DNA from: Aeromicrobium phragmitis
GTDB taxonomy: Bacteria > Actinomycetota > Actinomycetes > Propionibacteriales > Nocardioidaceae
DNA length: 64,000 nt
Assembly: GCF_003674095.1 (NCBI RefSeq)
Contig: NZ_RDBF01000008.1
Coordinates: forward strand, 1 to 64,000
Reading direction: 5' to 3'
The translations under genes and the position numbers were made by a program. Each line of letters opens with the position of its first letter. The first letter of the stretch is position 1. Positions 1 through 8,710 of this stretch are shown here, one piece after another. The notes beneath the pieces are model-generated. The model made no database searches. It had not been told where the DNA came from and was given only the letters and a program-made list of their open reading frames with translations.

Positions 1-5
1 GAGGC

Positions 6-1153
6 TTAGGCGAGCGCCTGCTCGAGGTCGGCCACGAGGTCGTCGATGTCCTCGATGCCGACCGAGAGCCGGACGAGGTCGTCGGGAACCTCGAGTGCCG
101 AACCGGCCGTCGAAGCGTGCGTCATCGCTCCGGGATGCTCGATGAGCGACTCGATGCCACCGAGGCTCTCCGCGAGCGTGAAGATCTTCGTGCGGGAGCA
201 GAAGTCGAGGGCCGCCTCCCGGCCGCCGGCGAGACGTACCGAGATCATCCCGCCGAAGCGACGCATCTGCCGTGCCGCCGCCTCGTGGCCGGGGTGCTCG
301 GGAAGACCCGGATAGAGCACCTGGGCGATCGACGGATGGCCGAGCAGCAGGTCCACGACCGCCTCGGCGTTGTCGCAGTGCCGGTCCATCCGGACGGCCA
401 GCGTCTTGGCGCCCCGCATGGTGAGGTAGGCATCGAAGGGGCCGGGCACCGCGCCCGCGCCGTTCTGCAGGAAGGCGAAGCCCGCGTCCAGTTCCTCGTC
501 GTCGGTGACGAGCCCGCCGCCGACCACGTCGGAGTGACCGCCGATGTACTTGGTGGTGGAGTGCAGCACGACGTCGGCGCCGAGCGACAGCGGCTGCTGC
601 AGGTAGGGCGACGCGAACGTGTTGTCCACGACGAGCCGGACTCCAGCCTCGCGCGCGATCGCGGCGACCGCCTCGATGTCGCCGATGTTGAGCAGGGGAT
701 TGGTGGGCGTCTCGATCCAGATGGCCTTGGTGGTCTCGCGGACGGCCGTCCGCACGGCATCGGGATCGTTCACGGCGACCGGGGTGTAGGTGACGCCCCA
801 CTGCGTGAACACCTTGTCGATGAGCCGGAACGTGCCGCCGTAGGCGTCGTCGGGGATCACCAGGTGGTCGCCGGGGCGCAGCAGCGTGCGCAGCGCGGTG
901 TCGGTGGCGGCCATGCCCGAGGCGAACGCCCGGCCGAAGCGGCCGCCCTCGAGCGCGGCGAGGGTCGACTCGAGCGCCGTGCGCGTGGGGTTGCCCGTGC
1001 GGGCGTACTCGTAGCCGCTGCGCATGCCGCCGACGCCGTCCTGCGCGAACGTCGAGCTCGCGTAGATGGGGACGTTCACCGCCCCGGTCACCGGGTCGGG
1101 CATGAAGCCCGCGTGGATGGCGCGGGTCGCGAAACCGGAGTCGTCCGAATGCG

Positions 1154-1157
<4 letters not shown>
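6..1157 (-). CDS. metB: Cystathionine gamma-synthase/gamma-lyase (PLP, Cys/Met metabolism family)
   Basis: This is a 383-residue PLP enzyme of the Cys/Met metabolism family. It makes cystathionine from an activated homoserine and cysteine, or cleaves cystathionine in reverse transsulfuration. The Schiff-base lysine is K203 in HSTTKYIGGHSD. The Y51-x-R53 phosphate-binding motif of the neighbouring subunit is in YEYARTGNP, and VVDNTFASPYLQQP is the usual active-site segment. The ATG overlaps the TGA of the cystathionine beta-synthase gene by 4 bases (ATGA), so the two are translationally coupled. The pairing with a beta-synthase suggests gamma-lyase activity as well; sequence alone cannot separate synthase from lyase. 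The family assignment is firm. Confidence 0.93.
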
Positions 1158-2527
<1,370 letters not shown>

Positions 2528-2542
2528 GCGTCCATTGTCGCA

Positions 2543-2583
2543 CCCGCTCACAGCCGGGGCCCGCGGCCCGGGCTGTGAGCGGG
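2543..2583 (-). terminator. Two-tier hairpin after the TM2 gene
   Basis: A perfect 13-bp stem, CCCGCTCACAGCC (2543-2555) with GGCTGTGAGCGGG (2571-2583), encloses a second stem GGGCC-CGC-GGCCC (2557-2569). It begins at the base next to the TM2 stop codon (2584). There is no U tract, as is common in high-GC actinobacteria. It would separate the TM2 transcript from the cbs-metB operon. Confidence 0.65.
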
Positions 2584-2877
2584 TCAACTGCGCAGGGGTC
2601 GCCCGTTCGCGTCGGTCGGGTCGCCGACGAGCATGACGATGCCGTCGATGAACGGCCACAGTGCGCCGATGCCGCACGTGACGATGGTGACCACCAGTTG
2701 GCCGACGCCGAGACCCACGTGGCCGGCGTACATCCGTCCGATCCCGAGGGGGATGAGGATCTGCAGCAGACCCGCGACGATCTTCGACTTGTCCGAATAG
2801 GGCACGCCGGTCACGGGGTGGCGGCCGTAGGGCGCCTCGGGGGAGGGGCCCCACCAGCCGGGCGGTGGTGTCGTCAT
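2584..2877 (-). CDS. TM2 domain membrane protein
   Basis: A 97-residue protein with a Pro/Gly/Trp-rich cytoplasmic N-terminus (residues 1-30), then a TM2 domain: SKIVAGLLQILIPLGIGRMY, a Gly-rich turn, and a second hydrophobic helix ending in GALWPFIDGIVML. TM2 proteins are small membrane proteins of unknown biochemical role, often with a proline-rich head in actinobacteria. The start is supported by a TAGGCT -10 box 7 bases upstream of the ATG (leaderless). A strong hairpin follows the stop. No specific function can be assigned. Confidence 0.85.
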   Translation of the reverse strand: MTTPPPGWWGPSPEAPYGRHPVTGVPYSDKSKIVAGLLQILIPLGIGRMYAGHVGLGVGQLVVTIVTCGIGALWPFIDGIVMLVGDPTDANGRPLRS

Positions 2878-2895
2878 GGTCGCCAGCCTAGGGGG

Positions 2896-5196
2896 TCAGA
2901 GGACCGCTCCGTCGCCACGCCCGTTGTCGACGTAGGCGTACGGATCGACCTGTTGCTTCTTCTCATCACGGTCCGGGTCGTACGGCCAGCGCTCCTCCAG
3001 CAGCACCGCGAGCGAGGACGCCGTGAAGACCGTCGAGAAGATACCGATGACCAGACCGAAGATGATCGCCAGCGAGAAGTCCATCAGCGAATCACCACCG
3101 AGGACCGCGAGCGCGCCGAGGATGAACAGCGCGCTGAGGCTCGTGTTGATGGTGCGCGGGATCGTCTGCAAGATCGCCTCGTTGACGGTGGCGCGCAGAC
3201 TGCTTCCCGAGCGGAGTCCGGTGTGTTCTCGGATGCGGTCGAACACGACGATGGTGTCGTTCACCGCCAGGCCGATGATCGCCAGGATCGCGGCGAGGAA
3301 CACGCTGTCGATGGTCTTGCCCCACCAGGCGAAGATGCCGACGACGGTCAGCACGACCGAGGCGAGCGACAGTTGGGCCGAGAGCGCCCACGTCCAGCGG
3401 AACCGCCAGGCCAGGTACAGCATCTGTGCGCCGAGCGCGATGGCGAAGGCGATGAGCGCCTTGGTGCGCAACTCGCTGCCGAGGCTCGGTCCCACCTGTT
3501 CGTCGCGGATCTGCTCGACGTCGCCGGACACCGAGGCGACCGCATCGCGGACCTGGTCGGCTTCCTCGTCGCTGAGGTCCTCGGTGCGGACGGTCACGTT
3601 GGAGTCTCCGCCGTCACCGGACGACTCCTGGACGACGGCGTTCGGGAAGCCCGCGTCACTCACGGCCGAGCGGATCTCGTCGACGTCGGGCTGCTGTGCG
3701 GTGGAGTACTCGATGATGCGGCCGCCGGTGAAGTCGACACCGAGGTTGAGGCCCTTGCCGAAGACGCCGACGAGCGAGACGATCGCCACGGCGGCGGTCA
3801 CGCCGACCCACAGCCCGGCGCGCTTGACGATGAAGGGGCCGCGTTCGTTGATGAAGGTGCGGACCCGGCCGGTGCCCGCGATGCCGCTGGCGCGCGGGTG
3901 GTCGCGCAGGGGCACCCGGCGCACGGCCCATTCGGCGAGGACCCGGGCCACCACGAGCGCGGAGATCATCGAGGCGATCACGCCGATCGTGAGCGTGACG
4001 CCGAAACCGCGGACGGAGCCGGTGGCGAAGATGAACAGCAGCACCGCGGCGAGGATCGTCGTGATGTTGGAGTCGATGATCGCCGACCAGGCCTTGCTGA
4101 AGCCGGTCGTCAGCGACGGTGGCAACCCGGACTTCGGGTTCTCCTGATACTCCTCACGCGCTCGTTCGAACACCAGGACGTTGGCGTCGATCGCCAGGCC
4201 GATCGCGAGAACGAAGCCGGCGATGCCCGGCAGGGTGAGGGTGGCTCCCAGCCACACGAGGATGGCGTAGGCGATGAGGGTGTAGATGCCCAACGCGATC
4301 GTGGCCATGAAACCCACGACGCGGTAGATGACGACGATGAACAGACCGGTGAGGGCCAGGCCGATGAGGGCGGCCTCGAAGGAGGCGTCGATGGCTGCCG
4401 CGCCGAGCGTGGGGCCGATCGTGCGCTGCTCGATGATCTCCACCGGAACGGGGAGCGCGCCGCCCTTGATCAGCACGGCGAGGTCGGCCGCCTCCGAGGA
4501 GGAGAAGTCGCCGGTGATACTCGTCGTGCTGCCGCCGCCGCTCGCGCACAGGTCCGGCTGGATCTGCGGTGAGGAGATGACCTGCTGATCCAGGACGATG
4601 GCGATGCGCTGACCGCCGGCGGCGTTCGCGCAGGCGGAACTGACGAGATCGGACCACGGCCCGCGGCCCTCGCCGTTGAAGTCGACGTTGACCACCCAGC
4701 TGCCGATGCTGTTCTGCGGTTGCGCGGCCTGCGCGTCGCTGATGCCGTTGCCGTCCAGGCTGGGCGGCGCGAGCAGCAACTGCTGGCCCGATTCGTCGGG
4801 CAGGACGACCTGACCCTCCTCGGGCTGCGTCTCGGCGGTGGCCGGGGAGATGACCTCGCGGAACTCCAAGGTGGCGGTCTGACCGATCACCTCGGCGGCC
4901 TTGCGCGGGTCCTCGACGCCGGGCAGCTCGACGATGATGCGGTTCTCGCCCGAGCGGGCGAGGGTGGGCTCGGAGACGCCGAGGGCATCGACGCGGCCGC
5001 GGATGACTTCGAGTGCGCGGTCGGTGGCTTCGGCGTCGGCTTCGACGCGTTCGGTGGATTCGGCCTCGAGGACGATCTGAGTGCCGCCGCGAAGGTCGAG
5101 ACCGAGGTTGGGCGGGAAGTACCAGGCAGCGAGCCCGGCGAGGATGACGACGAACAGCGCGGCGATCGCGCGCCAGCGCGACGGGGTCATGGTCAT
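2896..5196 (-). CDS. secDF: Fused protein translocase subunit SecDF
   Basis: A 766-residue fusion of SecD (about 1-420) and SecF (about 430-766), the proton-driven accessory of the Sec translocon that pulls exported proteins out of the membrane. The SecD half has an N-terminal TM helix, the LGLDLRGGTQIVLEA signature, a periplasmic domain, and the TM4-6 motif LAIGLAIDANVLVFERAREE. The SecF half starts with a basic linker, then a TM helix and LGVDFTGGRIIEYS, and carries GLAVNDTIVVFDRIREH. Each half has the expected six-helix pattern. Most actinobacteria encode separate secD and secF beside yajC and relA. Here the fused gene stands alone between a TM2 protein and a small exported protein, so it may be a second, divergent copy. 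Confidence 0.9.
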   Translation of the reverse strand: MTMTPSRWRAIAALFVVILAGLAAWYFPPNLGLDLRGGTQIVLEAESTERVEADAEATDRALEVIRGRVDALGVSEPTLARSGENRIIVELPGVEDPRKAAEVIGQTATLEFREVISPATAETQPEEGQVVLPDESGQQLLLAPPSLDGNGISDAQAAQPQNSIGSWVVNVDFNGEGRGPWSDLVSSACANAAGGQRIAIVLDQQVISSPQIQPDLCASGGGSTTSITGDFSSSEAADLAVLIKGGALPVPVEIIEQRTIGPTLGAAAIDASFEAALIGLALTGLFIVVIYRVVGFMATIALGIYTLIAYAILVWLGATLTLPGIAGFVLAIGLAIDANVLVFERAREEYQENPKSGLPPSLTTGFSKAWSAIIDSNITTILAAVLLFIFATGSVRGFGVTLTIGVIASMISALVVARVLAEWAVRRVPLRDHPRASGIAGTGRVRTFINERGPFIVKRAGLWVGVTAAVAIVSLVGVFGKGLNLGVDFTGGRIIEYSTAQQPDVDEIRSAVSDAGFPNAVVQESSGDGGDSNVTVRTEDLSDEEADQVRDAVASVSGDVEQIRDEQVGPSLGSELRTKALIAFAIALGAQMLYLAWRFRWTWALSAQLSLASVVLTVVGIFAWWGKTIDSVFLAAILAIIGLAVNDTIVVFDRIREHTGLRSGSSLRATVNEAILQTIPRTINTSLSALFILGALAVLGGDSLMDFSLAIIFGLVIGIFSTVFTASSLAVLLEERWPYDPDRDEKKQQVDPYAYVDNGRGDGAVL

Positions 5197-5236
5197 GGAA
5201 GAGCTTTCGGGTGAGGCGGGACAGCGGGCGCGGACA

Positions 5237-5602
5237 CTACGCGAACGCCGGCGGCGCCCGGCCGCGCGCAGCCGCGTGCAGCCGCCCTTCGGCCGCGCTC
5301 ACCGTCACCAGGGCGAGCAGGCCGAGCAAGGCGAGGGCCAGGGTCACGCCGGCGCCGAGGATGGCCGGATCGTGGTCGCCGGCCGCCGTGGCCTCGTGGT
5401 CGTGGGCAGAGTCCGGCTGGAGGCCGGCGGCGCGCGGCGTGGCCGAGGGGCCGTCACCCAGATTCACCGAGGCCGACGGAGCGCTGGACGCCGAGCGTGC
5501 GTGCGCGGCCGCGCCGGGCCACGAGACCGCGACCAGGAAAGCCACGAGGACCGCCGCGCAGCTCGCGGCGATCCCGCGCACGGTCGGTCGGGTGGGACGC
5601 AC
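5237..5602 (-). CDS. Small exported/membrane protein, unknown function
   Basis: A 121-residue protein I do not recognise. It has an Arg-rich start, a hydrophobic signal segment (about 10-28, AASCAAVLVAFLVAVSW) ending near an AHA cleavage-like site, an Ala/Ser/His-rich low-complexity extracellular stretch, a second TM helix (about 82-102) and an Arg/Ala-rich tail. The GTG start is supported by a TAGACT -10 box exactly 6 bases upstream (leaderless). The promoter is back-to-back with that of the aldo/keto reductase gene. It lies just downstream of secDF's start on the same strand but is transcribed separately. It could be a membrane-anchored, metal-binding or spacer-type protein; the evidence is weak. 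Confidence 0.6.
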   Translation of the reverse strand: MRPTRPTVRGIAASCAAVLVAFLVAVSWPGAAAHARSASSAPSASVNLGDGPSATPRAAGLQPDSAHDHEATAAGDHDPAILGAGVTLALALLGLLALVTVSAAEGRLHAAARGRAPPAFA

Positions 5603-5634
5603 CCGGCGAGTCTAACCGCACGTACGCTGACGTC

Positions 5635-6597
5635 ATGGCACAACGCACACTCGGTCGCAGCGGAATCGTCGTCAGCCCGGTCGGAGTCGGATGCAACGCC
5701 TTCGGCGTCCGCGTCGACGCCGAGCAGACTCAGGCGGTGGTCGATGCCGCGTTCGAGCACGGAGTGACCTTCTTCGACACCGCCGACGTGTACGGGCTCG
5801 GTGCGAGTGAGGAGTTGCTGGGGGCTGCGCTGCGCGGACGTCGCGATGAGGTCGTCGTCGCCACGAAGTTCGGCATGGACATGCAGGGCGCCAACGGCGA
5901 CGACGGCGGGGCCCGCGGCCGGCGCGAGTACGTGCACCGGGCGTGCGACGCGAGTCTGCGGCGTCTCGGCGTCGAGGTCATCGACCTCTACCAGTTCCAC
6001 ACCCCCGACCCAGCCACGCCGCTGTCCGAGACCCTCGGCGCACTGGACGAACTCGTGCAGGCCGGTAAGGTCCGCGCGGTCGGTTGCTCGAACCTCCAGG
6101 CCTGGCAGCTCGTGGACGCCGACTGGATCAGCCGCACCGAGGGCGTCGCCTCGTTCGTCACCGCGCAGAACGAGTACTCGCTCTACAACCGCACCGCCGA
6201 GATCGAGCTCACCCCGGCGTGCCGCCACCTCGGCGTCGGCATCCTCCCGTACTTCCCGCTCGCGTACGGACTCCTGACCGGCAAGTACCGCCGCGACGAG
6301 TCGCCCGCCGAAGGCACGCGCCTGGCGCAGCAGCGGGCCCGCTACGAGGCGGCCGACTGGGACAGGATCGAAGCGCTGCAGACGTTCGCCGATGAGCGCG
6401 GTGTGTCCTTGCTCGACGTGGCGATCGGCGGGCTGGCCGCGCAGCCTCAGGTCGCGAGCGTCATCGCCGGGGCGACCAAGCCGGAGCAGATCGCGGCCAA
6501 TGCGGCCGCCGGACGCTGGGAGCCCACCGAGGACGACCTCGAGGCGCTCGCCGCGATCGGCCGGCCGGAGCAGAGCTACACGACCTTCGCGCCGTAG
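5635..6597 (+). CDS. Aldo/keto reductase
   Basis: A 320-residue NADPH-dependent aldo/keto reductase, a cytoplasmic TIM barrel. The catalytic tetrad is visible as D48, Y53 (DTADVYGLGASEE), K78 (ATKFGMD) and H122 (QFHTPD). The C-terminal cofactor segment is VIAGATKPEQIAANA. The ATG at 5635 was chosen over upstream in-frame starts because MAQRTLGRSGIVVSPVG is the family N-terminus and a TACGCT -10 box lies exactly 6 bases before it. The gene is alone on this strand, and a large hairpin follows the stop. The substrate is unknown; general aldehyde detoxification is plausible. Confidence 0.9.
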   Translation: MAQRTLGRSGIVVSPVGVGCNAFGVRVDAEQTQAVVDAAFEHGVTFFDTADVYGLGASEELLGAALRGRRDEVVVATKFGMDMQGANGDDGGARGRREYVHRACDASLRRLGVEVIDLYQFHTPDPATPLSETLGALDELVQAGKVRAVGCSNLQAWQLVDADWISRTEGVASFVTAQNEYSLYNRTAEIELTPACRHLGVGILPYFPLAYGLLTGKYRRDESPAEGTRLAQQRARYEAADWDRIEALQTFADERGVSLLDVAIGGLAAQPQVASVIAGATKPEQIAANAAAGRWEPTEDDLEALAAIGRPEQSYTTFAP

Positions 6598-6604
6598 CTT
6601 CCGT

Positions 6605-6648
6605 GCGTCATACGTTTCGAGGGCTCCGGCCCTCAGCACGTATGACAT
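6605..6648. terminator. Bipartite inverted repeat after the aldo/keto reductase gene
   Basis: GTCATACG (6607-6614) pairs with CGTATGAC (6639-6646). Inside it, after a 4x4 internal loop, GAGGGC-TCCG-GCCCTC (6619-6634) forms a tight hairpin. It lies 8 bases after the stop codon. It works equally on both strands and has no U tract, so it is either a terminator or an inverted-repeat protein site. Confidence 0.5.
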
Positions 6649-6661
6649 GCGCCTCCCGCCC

Positions 6662-6689
6662 TTGAGCACGACCAGCGGGCGGTTAGGCT
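6662..6689 (+). promoter_or_regulatory. Promoter of the structured RNA candidate
   Basis: A TTGAGC -35 box (6662-6667) is separated by 16 bases from a TAGGCT -10 box (6684-6689). The predicted first base is A6696, one base before the closing stem of the RNA. TAGGCT recurs as the -10 box of several genes in this window. This is the only promoter in the core region where I see both boxes clearly. Confidence 0.6.
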
Positions 6690-6695
6690 GAAGAC

Positions 6696-6785
6696 AGCGC
6701 CGGGTTGCGGTAGCCCCGGGTCCCAACATAAGCCGCTACGAGCGGCCACGCGCCGTGAGGCGCTCCCAACCCGGCGCCCCTTTCT
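6696..6785 (+). ncRNA. Candidate structured small RNA, about 85-90 nt, family unknown
   Basis: A perfect 11-bp closing stem, GCGCCGGGTTG (6697-6707) with CAACCCGGCGC (6767-6777), encloses two hairpins: GCCGCT-ACG-AGCGGC (6732-6746) and GCGCC-GTGA-GGCGC (6750-6763, GNRA-type loop). A G/C-rich 5' strand (6708-6731) can pair in part with the first hairpin (GTAGC 6710-6714 with GCTAC 6735-6739), a possible alternative fold or pseudoknot. CCCCTTTCTC follows the closing stem, as in an intrinsic terminator. No coding frame explains the segment, and it sits between convergent genes. It lacks the SRP RNA core, and I do not recognise it as a known riboswitch. Confidence 0.55.
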
Positions 6786-6816
6786 CACGCAGGCTCCGGC
6801 CCGCACGGGCAGGCCG

Positions 6817-6897
6817 CGAGTGGTGCAATAGCGTCACGAACAGCCGCGGCCGGCCCCGAATCTGCACCACTCGTGGCCACGAATGCACCGCTCGCGG
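6817..6897. repeat. Short inverted/direct repeat cluster
   Basis: CGAGTGGTGCA (6817-6827) is repeated inverted as TGCACCACTCG (6863-6873), an 11-bp perfect pair. A diverged third copy, TGCACCGCTCGCGG, follows about 20 bases later in the same orientation as TGCACCACTCGTGG. The cluster lies between the small RNA candidate and the 3' end of the next gene. It could be a remnant of an intergenic repeat element or a protein-binding array. Confidence 0.4.
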
Positions 6898-6916
6898 AGC
6901 CCGCCCGGCGTGCCGA

Positions 6917-7516
6917 TCAGTACAGTGCGCCGGCGCGTTCGAGTTCGGCGGCGCGCCGCAACGCGCGAGCCGTGTCGACGAGCCGCGCCCCACTGTGCGC
7001 GTCGCCGTCCTCGGCCTGCGCCCGGCCGACTCCGACGATGTGCGCGAAGGCCGCCGCACGGTCGAGGGTGACGTCGAAGTTCTCGCTCACGATGCCCCGC
7101 ACGACGGTGTCGACGAGCGCGACGACCTCCTGGGGGCCGGGAGGCTCGACGACGCCGGCGAGTACCTCTTGCACGGGTGCGTACGCCTTGCCGAGGGCGA
7201 ACTCGTGAGCCGCGCGGTCGGGCTGGCGATGCACCCAGGTGCGCAGTACGTACAGACGCCACAAGGCACCCGCAAGCGAATCCGCCGCGGCGCGTGACCA
7301 CAGCTCGGCGATCACGCCGAGCCCCTCCTCGTCAGCGAGGTGCAGCACGCGGTCGACCAGTTCCTGGTCCTCGGCCGCGGGCTCCTTGGTCCCGCGGACG
7401 AGCAGGTTGGCGATGCGATGGCCGGCCGCGGTGGCCTCCGACGGATCGGAGGCAGGATCGGGCTGGACATCGAACAGGTTCTGACCGGGCAGTGCGGGCT
7501 TGTCGAAGTCGGCCAC
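6917..7516 (-). CDS. Conserved actinobacterial hypothetical protein
   Basis: A 199-residue soluble, Ala/Glu-rich, largely helical protein without a signal peptide; I cannot name a domain. I place the start at GTG 7516 (first residues V/M-ADFDKPALPG). An AAGGA Shine-Dalgarno lies 6 bases upstream, and the codon is 2 bases after the stop of the upstream serine hydrolase, so the two look translationally coupled. An in-frame ATG at 7531 is possible but has no usable ribosome site. Function unknown. Confidence 0.75.
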   Translation of the reverse strand: MADFDKPALPGQNLFDVQPDPASDPSEATAAGHRIANLLVRGTKEPAAEDQELVDRVLHLADEEGLGVIAELWSRAAADSLAGALWRLYVLRTWVHRQPDRAAHEFALGKAYAPVQEVLAGVVEPPGPQEVVALVDTVVRGIVSENFDVTLDRAAAFAHIVGVGRAQAEDGDAHSGARLVDTARALRRAAELERAGALY

Positions 7517-7518
7517 CG

Positions 7519-8697
7519 TCAGTCCTTCCATGCTCCGTCGATTGCGGCGAGGTACGCGTCGAAGCGCGAGTCACCACACGGCCGGGTGACGCGGGGCGTG
7601 CCGCCGACGGGATGTTCGAACCGTAGGCGGTTCATGACGTACGCGATCGTCGTGGCGGTGGCGACGTCGTTGACGACGACCGATCCGCCCAGGCCACCCC
7701 AGTAGCAACGTCGGCCCGGCGCGGTTGCCGACGGTAGCGAACCGGCCAAAGCCCAGCCCGGCCCGAAGGTCAGCGAGAGCCCGAGGACGAGGTCGACGCC
7801 GCTCACGTGCGGTGTCAGCAGCCGTTCGACGGTGGCCGGTCGCAGCAGTCGGACGCCCCCGAACTCGCCACCGTGGGAGATCGCCGCCTGAGCCAGCGCG
7901 ACGCCGCGCGCGTTGCCGTGGCCGTTGGCGGCCGGGATCTGGCCGCGGCGCCACCGTTCGGTGGCCGATTCGCGGACGTGGACGAACGGGCGCAGCAGTG
8001 CTTGCGCCGCGACGCCGTCCGGGTCCTGGGGATCGAGCTCGATCAGGCGCGGCGGGACGACGGGAGCGACGCGGGCGTCGTGGTCCGGACCCAGGCCGAT
8101 GTGCACGTCCGCCCCGAGCGGCTCGGCGATGCGCTGGGCGACGATCTCACCGGGAAGCAGCCCCGTCGTGCGGCGCATGACTTCGCCGAGGAGGTGGCCC
8201 TGGTTCAGCAACTGGTAGGCGGGCGCCGAGCCCGGGGTGAACCAGGGGGCGGAGGCGGCGAGGTCGGCGGTGCTGCGTTCCCAGTCGTACAGATCGTCGA
8301 CGGTGATCTTCGGGCTCCACGCCGGGACCCCGGAGGTGTGGGCGAGCACGTCGAGGACCGTGACCTCCCCCTTGCCGTGCTGGGCGAAATCGGGCCAGTA
8401 GTGCGCGACGGGCCGGTCGACGTCGAGGACGCCGTCGTCGTGGAGCATCCACGTCGCGAGGTTGACGAGCGTCTTGCTCGTCGACCACATCGGGGTGAGG
8501 GTGTCGTGCTGCCAGGGGACGCTGCGCTCGCGATCGGTCCAGCCCGCCCAGGTGTCGAGGAGCACCTCGCCCTCGCGGATCACACAGAGGCTGGCGCCGA
8601 GCTCGACGCCGTCCTCGACGTTGCGCTGCAGCAGGTCGTCGACCGCCGCGAAGCGCGGGTCGACGGTGGGTGCCCGGCGAGACGGCGCAGTCGTCAT
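7519..8697 (-). CDS. Serine hydrolase, beta-lactamase/EstB family
   Basis: A 392-residue class C beta-lactamase-like serine hydrolase. The nucleophile motif STSK is at about residues 72-75 (MWSTSKTLVN), the catalytic tyrosine is in PAYQLLNQG (about 160-168), and the third motif is WGGLGGS, as in EstB-type esterases rather than KTG of true beta-lactamases. No signal peptide is visible, so it is probably a cytoplasmic esterase or amidase, not a resistance enzyme. The ATG is preceded at 6 bases by TACGCT (leaderless). The following hypothetical gene begins 2 bases after its stop. Confidence 0.87.
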   Translation of the reverse strand: MTTAPSRRAPTVDPRFAAVDDLLQRNVEDGVELGASLCVIREGEVLLDTWAGWTDRERSVPWQHDTLTPMWSTSKTLVNLATWMLHDDGVLDVDRPVAHYWPDFAQHGKGEVTVLDVLAHTSGVPAWSPKITVDDLYDWERSTADLAASAPWFTPGSAPAYQLLNQGHLLGEVMRRTTGLLPGEIVAQRIAEPLGADVHIGLGPDHDARVAPVVPPRLIELDPQDPDGVAAQALLRPFVHVRESATERWRRGQIPAANGHGNARGVALAQAAISHGGEFGGVRLLRPATVERLLTPHVSGVDLVLGLSLTFGPGWALAGSLPSATAPGRRCYWGGLGGSVVVNDVATATTIAYVMNRLRFEHPVGGTPRVTRPCGDSRFDAYLAAIDGAWKD

Positions 8698-8710
8698 CGG
8701 CTCAGCGTAA

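Noticed and set aside
2528-2854. N-terminal extension of cystathionine beta-synthase upstream of ATG 2527
   Set aside because: It reads through the TM2 gene region and terminator in another frame, gives low-complexity sequence, and the family N-terminus with a leaderless promoter starts at 2527.
2575-4572. Long open frame on the + strand opposite secDF, and similar long antisense frames over cbs, ligases and the carboxylase
   Set aside because: Products are Arg/Asp/Gly/His-rich without domains, as expected for mirror frames in very GC-rich genes; the opposite strand encodes clear protein families.
6696-6785. Signal recognition particle RNA, 6S RNA or riboswitch identity for the structured RNA
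   Set aside because: The SRP core GGAAGG...AGCAG is absent, the size is too small for 6S RNA, and no downstream gene on the same strand exists for a cis riboswitch.
6690-6785. Reading the structured RNA on the minus strand
   Set aside because: The stems are symmetric, but only the + strand has a -35/-10 pair with correct spacing and start position.
7519-8697. True beta-lactamase
   Set aside because: STSK and the Tyr motif are present, but KTG is replaced by WGGLGG and there is no signal peptide; an esterase is more likely.
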